DNA of 64,000 bases from Deroplatys truncata (lineage: Eukaryota > Arthropoda > Insecta > Mantodea > Mantidae), in the NCBI GenBank assembly GCA_030765065.1, contig CM060975.1, positions 261,215,816-261,279,815 of the forward strand. The letters are read 5' to 3'. Under the pieces are notes generated by a model, which did not search any database, was not told the origin of the DNA, and was given only the letters and a program-made list of their open reading frames with translations. A program made the position numbers and the translations under genes. Positions 45,470-56,050 of the stretch are shown in pieces (within the stretch, counting starts at the first letter, position 1; each line of letters opens with the position of its first letter).

Positions 45470-46822
45470 TTTAAATCTAGCAATATTTCACTTTTTGGAT
45501 GTCCGGTTAAACCGTCACGATTTTAGTGACCTGCGAACGGTTTGGATTTTATCCGCAGAAGAAGCTGAGCACTGGCTAGCTTCTTTAAGTTTTCCTCTTT
45601 CTCTTCTTTCTTTTTGTTAGCTTTACCCTGTTTAATCAGGACATATTAATATAATGAGCGAATAAAGTCAAAGGACTCGGAGATGACCTTAAGGATCATA
45701 CCGGAAGTATACACTTTTTGTGGAAGTGGGAGGTTTACCATCTGCAAACTGTGTTCCGGTATCACAGATTTAAAGGCAATAATCTTTCTTGGTCCTATAA
45801 AAGCCACGGTTGACCTTTACGATATTCAAATTGCGATAAATTCTCTAACAAATTCACATGAGAATCTATTTTAAGGGATTCGTGCAGCTTTGGTCTGCCA
45901 ATGTCTCTCTTTCTCTTCATTTTATTTCCTACATGCTGCTAGATAGTGTTATGCGTGTTGTATATTTGGTGATTCGGTGAACAGAGGTCTTCTCTCCAGC
46001 CTTGCATTATGGTATCGATTTATATTGGCAACGCTGCCTTATCGTTACTCAGCTGTTCCCGTTTAAAATGTATTGTTTTAATATTAACTGTTTTATGTTT
46101 TCATAATGCAAAAAATGTGAAGAATATTGCACGCGTATGTGTGAGGTTCTTCATAGAATCACTAACTAAAATACCTCGTTCAATTCCCCCTACTCTCATT
46201 ATGTAAAATTACTTCCGAATCTGAGTCTCATTACTCTTAAACCTTGTTCTTCTGAGATCTAATAACTGTAGCGAGTAGAAGCGAATAAAAACAAAAAGTG
46301 TTTCACTGCTGAAATATACTTTGTATAGACGTGTTTTTGAAGTAGTTCTGATACACGTAACTAGGAGAAAACAAAGAAGTATTTAAATCTGTAATAATTT
46401 AAACGTGCATTAGAAAACACTTCACAACTCTTAAGGCTATAAAATATTATTTGAAGCAAAAAGTTTGATTTAAAGAGCTGCATGCTTCTCGGTTTTACAG
46501 TTACTTACATTGAAATTCTCAATGAAAGGAGGATAAAGCAATTTTGCTGTATATTCTGTTTCAAAACTGAAATTGTTGCATAAAATGGTAGATTACTCTT
46601 ACGTGTCCATTTTCTGTATACTTGTTATATTTTGGATTATAACAAGATAATATTTACAATAATATAAAAATACAGCTTGAAGGCCAAAACTTCCTGTATA
46701 CAACTCGCACCACATTTCTTAAAACACTACGCAAAAAAAAAAATACATTTTGGTCATCCAATTCTTGAAGCTTTCCAATTCTATTTCTAAGGAGAAAATA
46801 TCGAAACATTTAGGAGGGCATA
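45470..46822. other. No feature recognised
   Basis: AT-rich. The frames at 45683-45874 and 46009-46206 are without motif. Confidence 0.5.
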
Positions 46823-46824
46823 TA

Positions 46825-47649
46825 CAGGGTTTGGCATTTAACGTTTCCCGTTTTCAAAACTCCATAGCTTATTTATTTTACAAGTAAGTTACAAGAGATT
46901 AATACGTTTAGGAGCAGTATGCACTTTATGTTTAGAAGATAACGTCTTTAAGATGTTCTTCATTTGCGTCAGCGCATTGTTGCAATCCTTTTGTACGCCG
47001 GACATTACTCGCAGCAACGTTTATGTTGTAACATCAGCAATTTCTTTACGATTTGCGGTTTTGAGGCGGTCGATGTCACGAAGGATATGACTGTAGTCGT
47101 GACCCTTAAGATACCTCCACAAAAAGTCATGGTGAGTGTTAAACAACTGCAGCATTCTCTGACAACACTGGACGCGCAGGCTTTGTTTACTACTGTTAAT
47201 TTCTGTGCGACCTGCAGTTTATATGGATGGAACTGCAAACGTGGGATTCATTGCACACTTCTGTTCAACAAATTCCTGATCGGGGAATGCGGCCGCAGCC
47301 GTTCTCACATGTTGGAAGTTTTCGGGTGTCCGCACTGTTTTCTGACGAATTCAGGCTTGTTTTGAACCGACCCCGTTTCACGCCACTGACGTGCCCACAC
47401 TGTGATGATTTGTTGTGTCGGTACAATTCCACGTTGCTGATTATCACCAAAGCCCGCCGAAACTCAAACTGGAAAGCCACAATTGACTTGCTTGTATTAA
47501 CCGTTCAATGCAGAAAAAGCGCTGCTGCACAGGCCAGCGTTCCACGGCAAACTGAAACCAAGACAATGCTAGATGCAATCAACCTGCAAACCCGCCCCAC
47601 ATGCACAGTATTACTAACTAAAAATGGGAAAAGTTAAATGCGCACTTTG
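46825..47649 (-). mobile_element. Mariner-related transposon, internally deleted
   Basis: 825 bp between TA dinucleotides (46823-46824 and 47650-47651). The left end is CAGGGTTTGGCATTTAACGT; the right end (inverted) is CAAAGTGCGCATTTAACTTT. Both continue TTCCC.TTTT. The overlapping plus-strand frames (46964-47637) are shadows; the coding content is on the minus strand. Confidence 0.82.
46925..47500 (-). pseudogene. Mariner-type transposase, N- and C-terminal ends fused
   Basis: The N-terminal part shows QQIITVWARQWRETGSVQNK (helix-turn-helix of the DUF4817-like type), then VRTPENFQHVRTAAAAFPDQ and FHPYKLQVAQKL (the 'PYK.qvvq.L' block before the catalytic domain), then VQCCQRMLQLFNTHHDF. It then passes directly into LWRYLKGHDYSHI and DIDRLKTANRKEIADV, which belong after the last catalytic Asp ('dFFLWGylK...v....p.tl.eL...I..ei'). 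All catalytic blocks between are missing. Stops and frameshifts are present. Confidence 0.7.
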
Positions 47650-47651
47650 TA

Positions 47652-48204
47652 TAGCTGCATAATACAGTAAATCTTCTTGTAAATGTGTAAAATATTTATA
47701 ACTATGTATAATATAATTCCGAGCTAGTATGAAAAAACACAAGAAAATCATTTTATTTCTTTAATCGTATCGAAATTCTGACTTTTCCTAACTCTCGGTA
47801 AGCATCTTAATCGTAAATTCATCGCGCTCTTTGCCTTTTGCGAAATAACTATTATAACAAATCACAAACAGCCAAAATTAGTTCAAGAATATGATCAGTA
47901 GGTTTGGCTAAATTTCCTGAAAATCTTCCTTGCAGTGTTATGCTTATTAATGATGTTAAAAACAGTCAGGGTTACGTCAGCAACGCCGGTGTAAAGGAAT
48001 TTTGTCCTGCTAGAGCTTGGATGCCATCGGCCTGGTCCAGAATCCAGGAAGTAGAAATTTAGAGCTGAACCACTTAGGGTAATCTTTGTAGTGCTACAAC
48101 ATTAACTTAATATTTACGAGTTTTAATTTGTAAGGTTTCCTATCCATAGACGGACTGAAATACGTTCAATATTACATTTTAGTTCTTTTTAATATCATTA
48201 TGTT
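47652..48204. other. No feature recognised
   Basis: AT-rich, with a short CpG-containing patch near 47970-48050. Confidence 0.45.
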
Positions 48205-48330
48205 AATTTCTCTACCATCTAGATAAAGAAAGCATTGTATCCATCCGAAAAGTTGATATCCACATTGCTCCGAACATACATATCCTGAATACTCGAAAAA
48301 TATTACAAAATTATCTATGAGTTTGTGTAG
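48205..48330 (+). repeat. Repeat C (copy ix), first piece
   Basis: Starts TTTCTCTACCATCTAG, then GTATCCATCCGAAAAGTTGATATCC-like family sequence, and is broken near the TG-rich slot by a SINE. Confidence 0.6.
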
Positions 48331-48565
48331 TAGTGTTTAACGTTCATTCGTACTTCAAACGACATCACATACGGTCGACACTGATAGATGAAATGAAATG
48401 ATAATTGGGAAGGTAAATTTGGGAAGGAAACGTTCCAGGCCTAACTTTGGGCACTTCCCCGGCATTTGAGGACTAGAAAAACCTGGACGGTCTTGGCGGG
48501 TTTTGAACCACATACCTCCTGTTCGGGAGTCCCTGCCTTAACGACCTCAATCACTCACCCGTGTA
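48331..48565 (-). mobile_element. tRNA-derived SINE-4
   Basis: The minus-strand head shows GTGAGTGATTGAGG (A-box region, 48545-48558 inverted) and GTGGTTCAAAACC (B box, 48499-48511 inverted). The body continues with CCAGGTTTTTCTAGTCC, ATGCCGGGGAAGTGCCC and AATGATTTCATTTCATC-like tail sequence. GTGTAG occurs at both ends (about 48325-48330 and 48561-48566), a possible short target duplication within repeat C. Confidence 0.65.
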
Positions 48566-48895
48566 GGTATTTGTATCTATAGTGGATAGCATAGTTCAAA
48601 AATGAAAAGTAAAATGAATATAAATTTTAGTCGCAAACGGCGAAGGTAAACTGAGTAGAAGAAGAAGAGGAATAGAATATTTGTATGAATACATCGTTAA
48701 GTAATTTCGCCATTAAAACTACGTTTTATATGTAAAATGTTTCTTGAGTTATCATTTTCTCAAAGTCTGCTCTCAACGATTTTAATTAATATACCGTACG
48801 TTTAGGTTATTCACACGACTAATAAAATGTATATCTTGAGTTTTCTGTAAATAACTTGTTAAGCTGCTTTTATTCTGAGCAAACGCTGTATAGTT
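48566..48895 (+). repeat. Repeat C (copy ix), second piece
   Basis: GATAGCATAGTTCAAAAATG, then CTCAACGATTTTAATTAAT, ATAAAATGTATATCTTGAG and TTTTCTG, in family order. Broken at TTTATAACTTAT by the LINE. Confidence 0.7.
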
Positions 48896-48907
48896 TTTAT
48901 AACTTAT

Positions 48908-49857
48908 TTATTTCTTATTTATTTGTGCTAGCAATCTTCCTTAGAATATGGCTATACATCAGCCATCTTGCCATATTCTACCCATATTACACTCCTATTA
49001 TAACATAAAAAAGATGATAATAATAATAAAAATAATAGTAATGATACCAAAATAATAATCTTATAATACTAATGTTATAATAATAATATAATTACATAAC
49101 TTAACATCCCATGATGAAATTAATTTACATCTCTTTTTATTGTCCATAACCATTTCTTTTTTACTTTGGACAAGTACTCTCCTACCTTTTTACTATCCTT
49201 GTTAAAAATCTTACTTAAAGCTATTTTCCTGTCCAGTTTGAACCATTTCCCATTTATAGCTACCTTTCTCCAATGCTGTGTACCTTTACAGTCAAAAACG
49301 ATATGTTCTAAATCTTCTCTTTCCCCACATATTGGACACTGATTCTGTGGGAACCCATTTCTCATTCCTATTAGTCTTCATACACCTGCTCGTATCCAGG
49401 CAATACTTTCTCTTTGTTCCTTATTTGAGTTATCCACATACTGTTCTCTAGCCCTCTTTAAGCTCCTTTCTTGGAATTCCAAACACTGACTCAACAAGTT
49501 CTTCTCTTCTAAATTTAATAATCTGTACCAATATTTAAGAGCTCTCCCCATTATTACCCCTTTCCCCCCACCCTCAGCATTTCAATTATAGCAAATTCCT
49601 TCCCCATTTGGCCCAGGGTTGATTTCAACTCCACCAATTACCAATAGTATACCTATTACACATGTGAGAAGAAACATGTTTACTATCTATTCTACACCTT
49701 TGTTTTAGAATGCTTCCATTTTAACTTCTTAAATGCTCTAATTCTTGCTCTATACATCTCAATACCAATTCCCATGGTTACTTGAGGCCTTCTTTCTTCC
49801 ACTCCAGGAGCTTCCTCCTCACACTTCCACTCTCTTCCAATGCTTGCTTAGCACTCC
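48908..49857 (-). pseudogene. LINE 3' end with CCHC zinc knuckle, 12-bp target duplication
   Basis: Flanked by TTTATAACTTAT at 48896-48907 and 49858-49869, inside repeat C. The minus-strand product is the C-terminal region of a non-LTR ORF2. LKYWYRLLNLEEKNLLSQC and a following REQYVDN-like stretch (about 49420-49560, decayed) precede an open frame (49120-49365), which carries NQCPICGEREDLEHIVFDC. The zinc-binding pattern is C-x2-C-x7-H-x4-C, at about 49288-49338. A WLWTIKRDVN tail ends the frame. AT-rich (TTA)n-type sequence follows to the 3' end. It is 5' truncated, as usual for LINE insertions. The clade is not assigned. Confidence 0.82.
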
Positions 49858-49869
49858 TTTATAACTTAT

Positions 49870-50000
49870 AAGAATAAGAGATATAAAACATTTTAGTATG
49901 TAACAAAATTTGCAGCTCATTGCATACAAAATTTATTTCAAGAAATTTCTTCTGTAGCATTAGCCATTTTCGGAATATTCGTTTACAGTTGTTTGTTTTC
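49870..50000 (+). repeat. Repeat C (copy ix), third piece
   Basis: AAGAATAAGAGATATAAAAC, then TTTGCAGCTCATTGCATACA, TTATTTCAAGAAATTT and GTAGCATTAGCCATTTTC match the corresponding stretch at 37430-37495. Confidence 0.65.
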
Positions 50001-50984
50001 CTGGGTTTTACTGTCGTGCGGAATCTGTAAAGTATCTTGCGTGATTCCTATTTTCTTCCCGCAAGGGTTCGTTAGTAACTACAGTGACTGACGATTTGCA
50101 ACTACATGTTTGGTTTCCCCTGGGATGCGCGCAACCATATTCACATTCTTTAAAATGAGATAACTTCCAATTAAACATTTAGCGTAACTAACGCAATACG
50201 AATAGAAGAATAAGTTATTGTATGGATACTTTAACACATACGGGACAATACTAGGTGGTAATGAGTAGTATAGGTCATGAATGTGTGTGCGGAATACATC
50301 TTTCCGTTTATGATTGAATTTAAACTCCTGGAAAATTCATAGCCTATGCTAGATGATGCATGGAGAAAACCTTTCTCTTTGTATAAACAACATTGTAAAA
50401 GTAAAGCACTGTTAGCATATCGGAACACAACGTTACCCGCAATTTCTTGCATTAAGTAGCGTCACTTTCCAATCAGCCGCGTTTATCTCTCTCCCGTTTC
50501 TAGGTCTCTGCTTGTCCTTTTCCCTCTGGTTGAATTTCTCTCTCTCCCTTTCTTATTTCCGTTTCCGCATCTTCGCTCGCAGATAGCGTCATATGTGATC
50601 TATAGAGGCGGATCCATCTTTTTAAAATTCTAGATCTCATTCCTTTTGAGTGGAATGCCATCAACTTCTTCCCGTATTCCTGTTGCTAAGCAAGGGAGCA
50701 ACTAAGCTCTTGGTTTATTTTCTACCCTGGATCTACCGACACACAGGAAGGGCTATATTTTTCATGGCCTTTTATGATTCCTTTCTTCAGCAAATAAACC
50801 CTTCTGAATACCTCGGAAATAAAAATGGAGGTCACCGAAGGAGTTTTTAAGATTCTGAATTTACTATTATTATCCATTATTATTATTACTACTTTTATTG
50901 AAAAAACAATAATATTTTATGCATCTTTTATATATTTCAAATAAATTGTTTAAAAGCACAAAGAGTTTAAAGTACCTACGTTAA
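50001..50984. other. No gene; pyrimidine-rich patch with CCAAT
   Basis: 50460-50600 is pyrimidine-rich and carries CCAATCAGCCGCG at about 50469-50481. No TATA, exon or repeat match was recognised. Confidence 0.4.
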
Positions 50985-51955
50985 GGGCATTCGTGGATCT
51001 GAAAAAGCCTTTTGATATGTTCAACAGAGTTAAACTATGGAGTATCATGACGCATAGAGAAATTCCAAAACGCTTGAGTACTACAAAGTGTGTATATATG
51101 GATACCACTATTAAATTATAAAAGGCTTTGGAATCATTATGAATCATAAATACATATCAAGAGGACTACGACAACTTAGCCCTATGTCACTCGCTTTATT
51201 TAACATAATGTAGTTAAAGTTGTGCAAAAATAGAAAGCATAACTGAAGAAAAATTGTAATGCGAGTATACCTCTGAGTGCATTGTTTGCGAGCGATTGGG
51301 CTGTTATATCATAATCCGAAATACGCTTACAAAGATTAAAGTTCACAAGCAATAAAACACCACAGGAATATCACTACACATAAACAAAGATAATCTGATT
51401 TTAAGGTAAACAAACTCAAAGAGCAAAAATCGTCACTGGCCATGTGATTTTAGAAGAATTTTCATATTTTAATTATTTAGGTTTCTATTTAATACATGAA
51501 AGACCAATAGATCAAGAAAAGAAACTCTTCAGTTCGTATAGCTAAGTGAAGCAATTAAAATAATACTAATAAGACAAGTACGGAAAGAAATGTACTAACA
51601 TTCTATAAAACTATGGTCATCTTAGCATTAACATACGGATGAGAAAATTGGACACTGACTAAAAATTAAAGAAAGAAAATAGAGGCAGCTGAATTTAAAT
51701 AATTGAGACCATTGGCGGGATATGTAGTACAAGTTCATAGAAGAAACACGGATATACGCTCCAAATCAAAAACAGAAACTCTAATTGAAATTATAGATTT
51801 ATATAGACCCAGTGGTATGACTATCTATTAAGGTGAAGAGTGATGTCTTTAACCATAAGCCAATGGGAAGAAGACATTTGGGACGCCTATGGAAACGGTG
51901 AAAGGAGCATATTTGAATTCTGTAGAAGAAACAGTCCACATGTACTAATATTGAC
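50985..51955 (+). pseudogene. LINE reverse transcriptase relic, RT to C-terminus
   Basis: Reads AFVDLKKPFDMFNRVKLW (RT block A with its Asp) then IMTHREIPKR. RGLRQLSPMSLALFNIM (decayed GVRQGC.LSP.LFN) follows near 51160. ALFASDWAVI near 51283 corresponds to the FADD block, with the first Asp changed to Ser. FSYFNYLGF near 51468, ILALTYG.ENWTLT near 51620 and NHKPMGRRHLGRLWKR near 51850 complete the order. Many stops are present. The adjoining (ATT)n is probably its 3' tail. Same type as the relics at 6850-7915 and 16165-16592. Confidence 0.8.
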
Positions 51956-51956
51956 A

Positions 51957-52003
<47 letters not shown>

Positions 52004-52015
52004 CATCATCATCAT
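51957..52015. repeat. (ATT)n(ATC)n microsatellite at LINE end
   Basis: About 15 ATT units followed by four ATC units, directly 3' of the LINE relic. Confidence 0.95.
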
Positions 52016-52016
52016 T

Positions 52017-53271
52017 GATGTTGTTATGCACTGACGCAAATGTATTTCAACAATATTTGCTACTATGTAATGTACTGTGTTTCATACTTCCCTCATTTAA
52101 TGTTTTTTTCGCTCTTCATTTATTTTACAACAATAAACAGACCGGCAACAATGCGTTGTTTACTGTCATTTGAATTTTAAATATACAGAAGCACACAAAT
52201 ATTTTTAACGATTCATGCCAGTATAATAAATTACGAATACATAAAGTTCAAACATACGTAAGTCATATTCTTACAATTCATAAGTCATTAAATGTTACAT
52301 AGAAATTACAGTAATATAAATAATTACACAACGTATAAAATGCAGTTTTATTTAATATAAACAATAAACTAAAATATGTGTAATTTGCAAACGCACGAAG
52401 TATTACACTGTCAAATGATTGTTATTGTCACGTCGGCAGAGTTCAAACATGTGATTCGATCATAGAATTTGTACTCATCCACTTACAGAACAAGGCTGAC
52501 TTATATGACTTATCTGTCAAAATGTGCTCTCATACTCTGTATTGCAGGATTGTAATCCGAACGTACCTTGATATGCTTGGATGCAGAGATTAAATAATTG
52601 CAGAATTTACAAAAGTAGAAACCTCAAATACAGCTCCCGTAAGAACTGGAACATTCTTTTAGGACCTTGTGTCGCACGAATATAGCTTTATTTTATATAA
52701 AAGAAAGGGGTGCTTTTAACACTATATTGGATTACTTTGCACATCTCACGTACACCCAACGTCATTATCGGTTCTTCGTTATACCTCTGGTTCATCTTCT
52801 ACAAGATAAGGATTCTTTCTCCGGTTTGGTCACACGCTGACCTTAATCCTGACTATTACGAAAGTTAAATATATCTACAAGAAGCTCATTTCATATTTTC
52901 TGATTATAAATATGTGTGGAATAATTGAAATACCCACCTAAAATCATTCTGATTACTTTTTAGCTTCGAATCATAACTTAATATTTCGAGCTTAATTCTG
53001 TATCATTCTGCGCATTTGAAAAACGGGCAAAACAGATTTTTGTATGATTTCTTGACTTTACAGACGGCGCGCACTGGAAGTGAATTTTACAGATTCAGTA
53101 CACAAACCATAATTGCCAACTGATGAAAGGATGTTGTAATATCTAACTACAAATAATAAAGATTAACAATGAATCTCGTTGCCTCTTAATAATATGAATC
53201 ATTTCATTTGAATTCATTATAGTGATGATTTCCTTTGGTAACGGACGCAGCTGTTTATAATTAATTTGTTA
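52017..53271. other. AT-rich sequence, no feature seen
   Basis: No motif or repeat match. Confidence 0.5.
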
Positions 53272-53275
53272 GCTT

Positions 53276-54202
53276 TGTGACGGTATTCTGTGTTAAGTTT
53301 GAAAGAATGCTACTGTTTATTTGCCGCACGTATAAAAGACAATTTGTCGCGGTCACTTCGTGTTATCTTTTACTGAGCGCCTGTTATTGTGTTTAATTTT
53401 TAAGTTCACTGTCCTCCGGCTAGCTATGATCTTTTTGGTCGAGCACTTATCTTATACAGGTGTGTAAACGGAAAGGAGTTTTTATCCAAAGATAAAACTG
53501 ATGAAAGAATTTGTTTTACACTTTTTATTGTCTTAACACATTATTCACTTTCACATATTAATTTTGACACTCGCCAAACTGAAACTGTTATAATAACTTA
53601 TTTACTGCTCGTTATTAATTCGCGTACTTCAACTTTTTTGTGTAATTAACTTTACGACACTTGAGATTTTTCATAACTTTGCTACGCGTAACCTGCGAAT
53701 CGATAAACTATGCTATGTATTCAGCGACGTGTAATGCACAAATGTTTCCGATGAACTGGAGACGACGTGTAATGTACAAATGTTTCCGGTGAACTGGGAG
53801 GGATCTACCTCTGACTTAGCTCTTTTTATACTCCCACACCCCGATATGCCTAAAGATTATAACCGAGCTACTATTGGTTAATAAAACGCGCCAACATTAG
53901 CGTCTATTTTTATATCCAATGAAAATTATGAACACATATGCTCTAGGGAAAATGTTCCAGCAAATTCTAAGAAAAACGTGCCAATATTACGTCATTTGCT
54001 CGTCTCTAATAATAATAAACAGCTCACCCCTCGCTACATTATTGCACGCTATTATTGTCAGTTTCAGTAAGGCCGTGTAAACCCACTTCTTAACAATGCT
54101 TACAATCATCAAACATCTCAAATCAATGTCACACAATAATGCATATTCACACTATAATCACTCTTGACATTCACATAATTTGTGATACAAATTACTGCGT
54201 CA
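53276..54202 (-). mobile_element. Solo LTR, subfamily LTR-B (copy 2), complete
   Basis: 927 bp. GCTT lies at 53272-53275 and 54203-54206. Read on the minus strand it starts TGACGCAGTAATTTGT and ends ...CCGTCACA. It aligns with copy 1 over TTCACTGTCCTCCGGCTAGC, CTATGATC, GTCGAGCAC, AAACGCGCCAACATTAGCG and the CAAATTACTGC end. It has a CCAAT (53873-53879 inverted), TATA (53822-53830 inverted) and AATAAA (inverted, near 53525). It has a 68-bp stretch near 53322-53390 that copy 1 lacks, and is shorter by about 120 bp at the minus-strand 3' end. Confidence 0.87.
53722..53798 (-). repeat. 39-bp tandem repeats in LTR-B copy 2, two units
   Basis: Units begin at CGACGTGTAATG (53724 and 53763), homologous to the three 46-bp units of copy 1 but shorter and fewer. 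Confidence 0.85.
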
Positions 54203-54469
54203 GCTTTAGTAACGTATTTCACCTCCAATGAGGTTCATGCAATCAGTCAATTTTGCAGTGGTGTATTCTACCACCAATAGAAGAGCAGTTGTTAGTTGGA
54301 AGCGTGCTATAGTCGATAGTGAGAAGCAGGCGCTTGTTGTGAAAATGTCTGGTAATTTTGCTCAGAGCATTAGCTTCATTTAAGTGCAAATAAACGTCAC
54401 ACTTAATGTTTTTACTTCCATTCCGAATGAATCCGTGTTAAAGGTCTTACCTTATAAAAATATTATCGT

Positions 54470-54890
54470 CCTCTGTGGGATTAAACACACGACTGAGGTT
54501 ATGAGGCCTCTGGGAAAAAAAAACTCTGAACATGTTTTGTCCCAAAAAATACCAATTTCATATTGGAGTATCTTCCCAAACTAAGATTCACATAGAAAAA
54601 TGTTAGTTATTTTCCATTTTCTCGGCTGTTAATAATTTTTATTAAACTAGTATGGTTTAAGATATTTGTATAGCTAATAAGATGCACAAACTTAATTTTC
54701 CGTCAAGTACTCATTCGCACTGAATTTTGTGTATAATTTTGAATAACTTAAACTATAAGAACTAGATAAGAGTTTACTTGGGGAACAAAATGTAGAGCTC
54801 ATTAAAACATATGATCTGTATCAATTTTTGTCGTAGCGTTAACCGTTTCCTAAATATTTCATTCTGTATATTTAAATAAATACGCCTCAT
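54470..54890 (+). repeat. Repeat C (copy x), diverged
   Basis: Order of decayed blocks matches the family: TTTTCTCGGCTGTTAATAAT, TAAGATATTTGTATAGC, TAAACTATAAGAAC, ACAAAATGTAGAGCTC, ATTAAAACATATGATCTG and TTTCCTAAATATTTC. Boundaries are approximate. Confidence 0.5.
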
Positions 54891-56050
54891 CTGACGGAAG
54901 AAGTTGGAAAGCTTGTTTTCCATTGTGAAGTGATAAGATCCGCGAGTACAATAATAATCACAGCCAGAATAAAAGCTTAAGACTAATCCGCTAATAAAAC
55001 AGAATAAGGAAGGAAATAAGCATAATAAGGAGATAAAAGAGAATATTAAAGATTAAGAAAAGAGGGGGGAATAAACATTATTACGGATGAAATAAAATAA
55101 AGTAGAGACACATATAAATAAATCAGAATGTGAAAGGTAACGCAGGAAAAGAAAAGACACAAGGAAATCTGCCAAAAAGGCAAAACACTTTAAGTAATAC
55201 AGGAAAGGCGAGCAGGAGAAACAGTTAGGTTCTATTGAAATCGACGGAGACTTGCCGGAAAGCGGAACAATGAAACGGATGCGCTAGGCACTCATGCGGA
55301 CAGAAAATCAAATCAGCCGTTAATAATGTGAAACAGAAGAGACGCTCGCAGTGCATAAGGTTGTTGAAATTTAACCAATGGTAAGAAAAGCGCAAAGTAG
55401 CTAAATAGCCAATAAGGAATAATAAAAGTCACGTGAATAGTAACGCAAGGGAACGAAACTAGAAAAGAGGCGTGAAATAGTTTTTTGTCTAGGAGCAGGA
55501 GCGAGTTTTCGACACGCGAAACATGGAACACTTTGTGTCGTGAATAGCTAGAGAGAGGATGTAAAAAACTTTGTATCGTGTAGAGCAAGGGAAGGAAGAT
55601 GAAATATTTCGTGTAGTAAAAAGTAGGGAAAACAGGCTACGTGTAACAGTTTATATTATCACAAGGGAAAGAGATATACGATAGGAAATTATCGTAGTAG
55701 AACAGTGAGAGATAGGGTAGCTAGGAATGACAAAAGTCATATTGTGTATACTTAGAAAGAGAATAAAATCCAGGGAGAAGCACGGAAACTGTAACGGGGA
55801 AAAACAGATAGGAACGCGTCTTGTGTAAAGGGTCTTCGGTACGACAACAGGTGTGGATCTTCAGAATAAATGGGCCACTGAGAGGAGCTGTGAGTATAAT
55901 TCATCTCCCATCCACACAATCCCTGAGATAAGAATCCCACAAACACTTATCCTCTACCTGAGTAGCCGGCAATAATCTTTCCGTACCCGAAACCCTAAGC
56001 CAAGTTCCTACACACCAGAACCCAAAAACCCCGCTACAATTGTAAGAGGA
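54891..56050. other. Purine-biased, CpG-containing stretch, possible unknown LTR
   Basis: 54990-55800 is strongly A/G-biased on the plus strand and richer in CpG than its surroundings. It has CCAAT boxes near 55374 and at 55407-55413, a TATA-like AATAATAAAAG directly after, a CACGTG E-box near 55430, and degenerate ~38-bp repeats at 55525-55690. The order CCAAT, TATA-like, short tandem repeats is the same as in LTR-B. No terminal TG...CA pair with target duplication was found. The minus-strand frames here are without recognised motif. Confidence 0.35.
55525..55690 (+). repeat. Degenerate ~38-bp tandem repeat
   Basis: Three to four units share a pattern of ACTTTGTRTCGTG followed by WAKAGCWAGRGA and a G/A-rich end. 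Units start near 55530, 55567 and 55603, with a weaker one near 55635. Confidence 0.5.

Noticed and set aside
46964..47637. Two long plus-strand frames as genes
   Set aside because: They are shadows of the minus-strand transposase relic between TA-flanked inverted ends.
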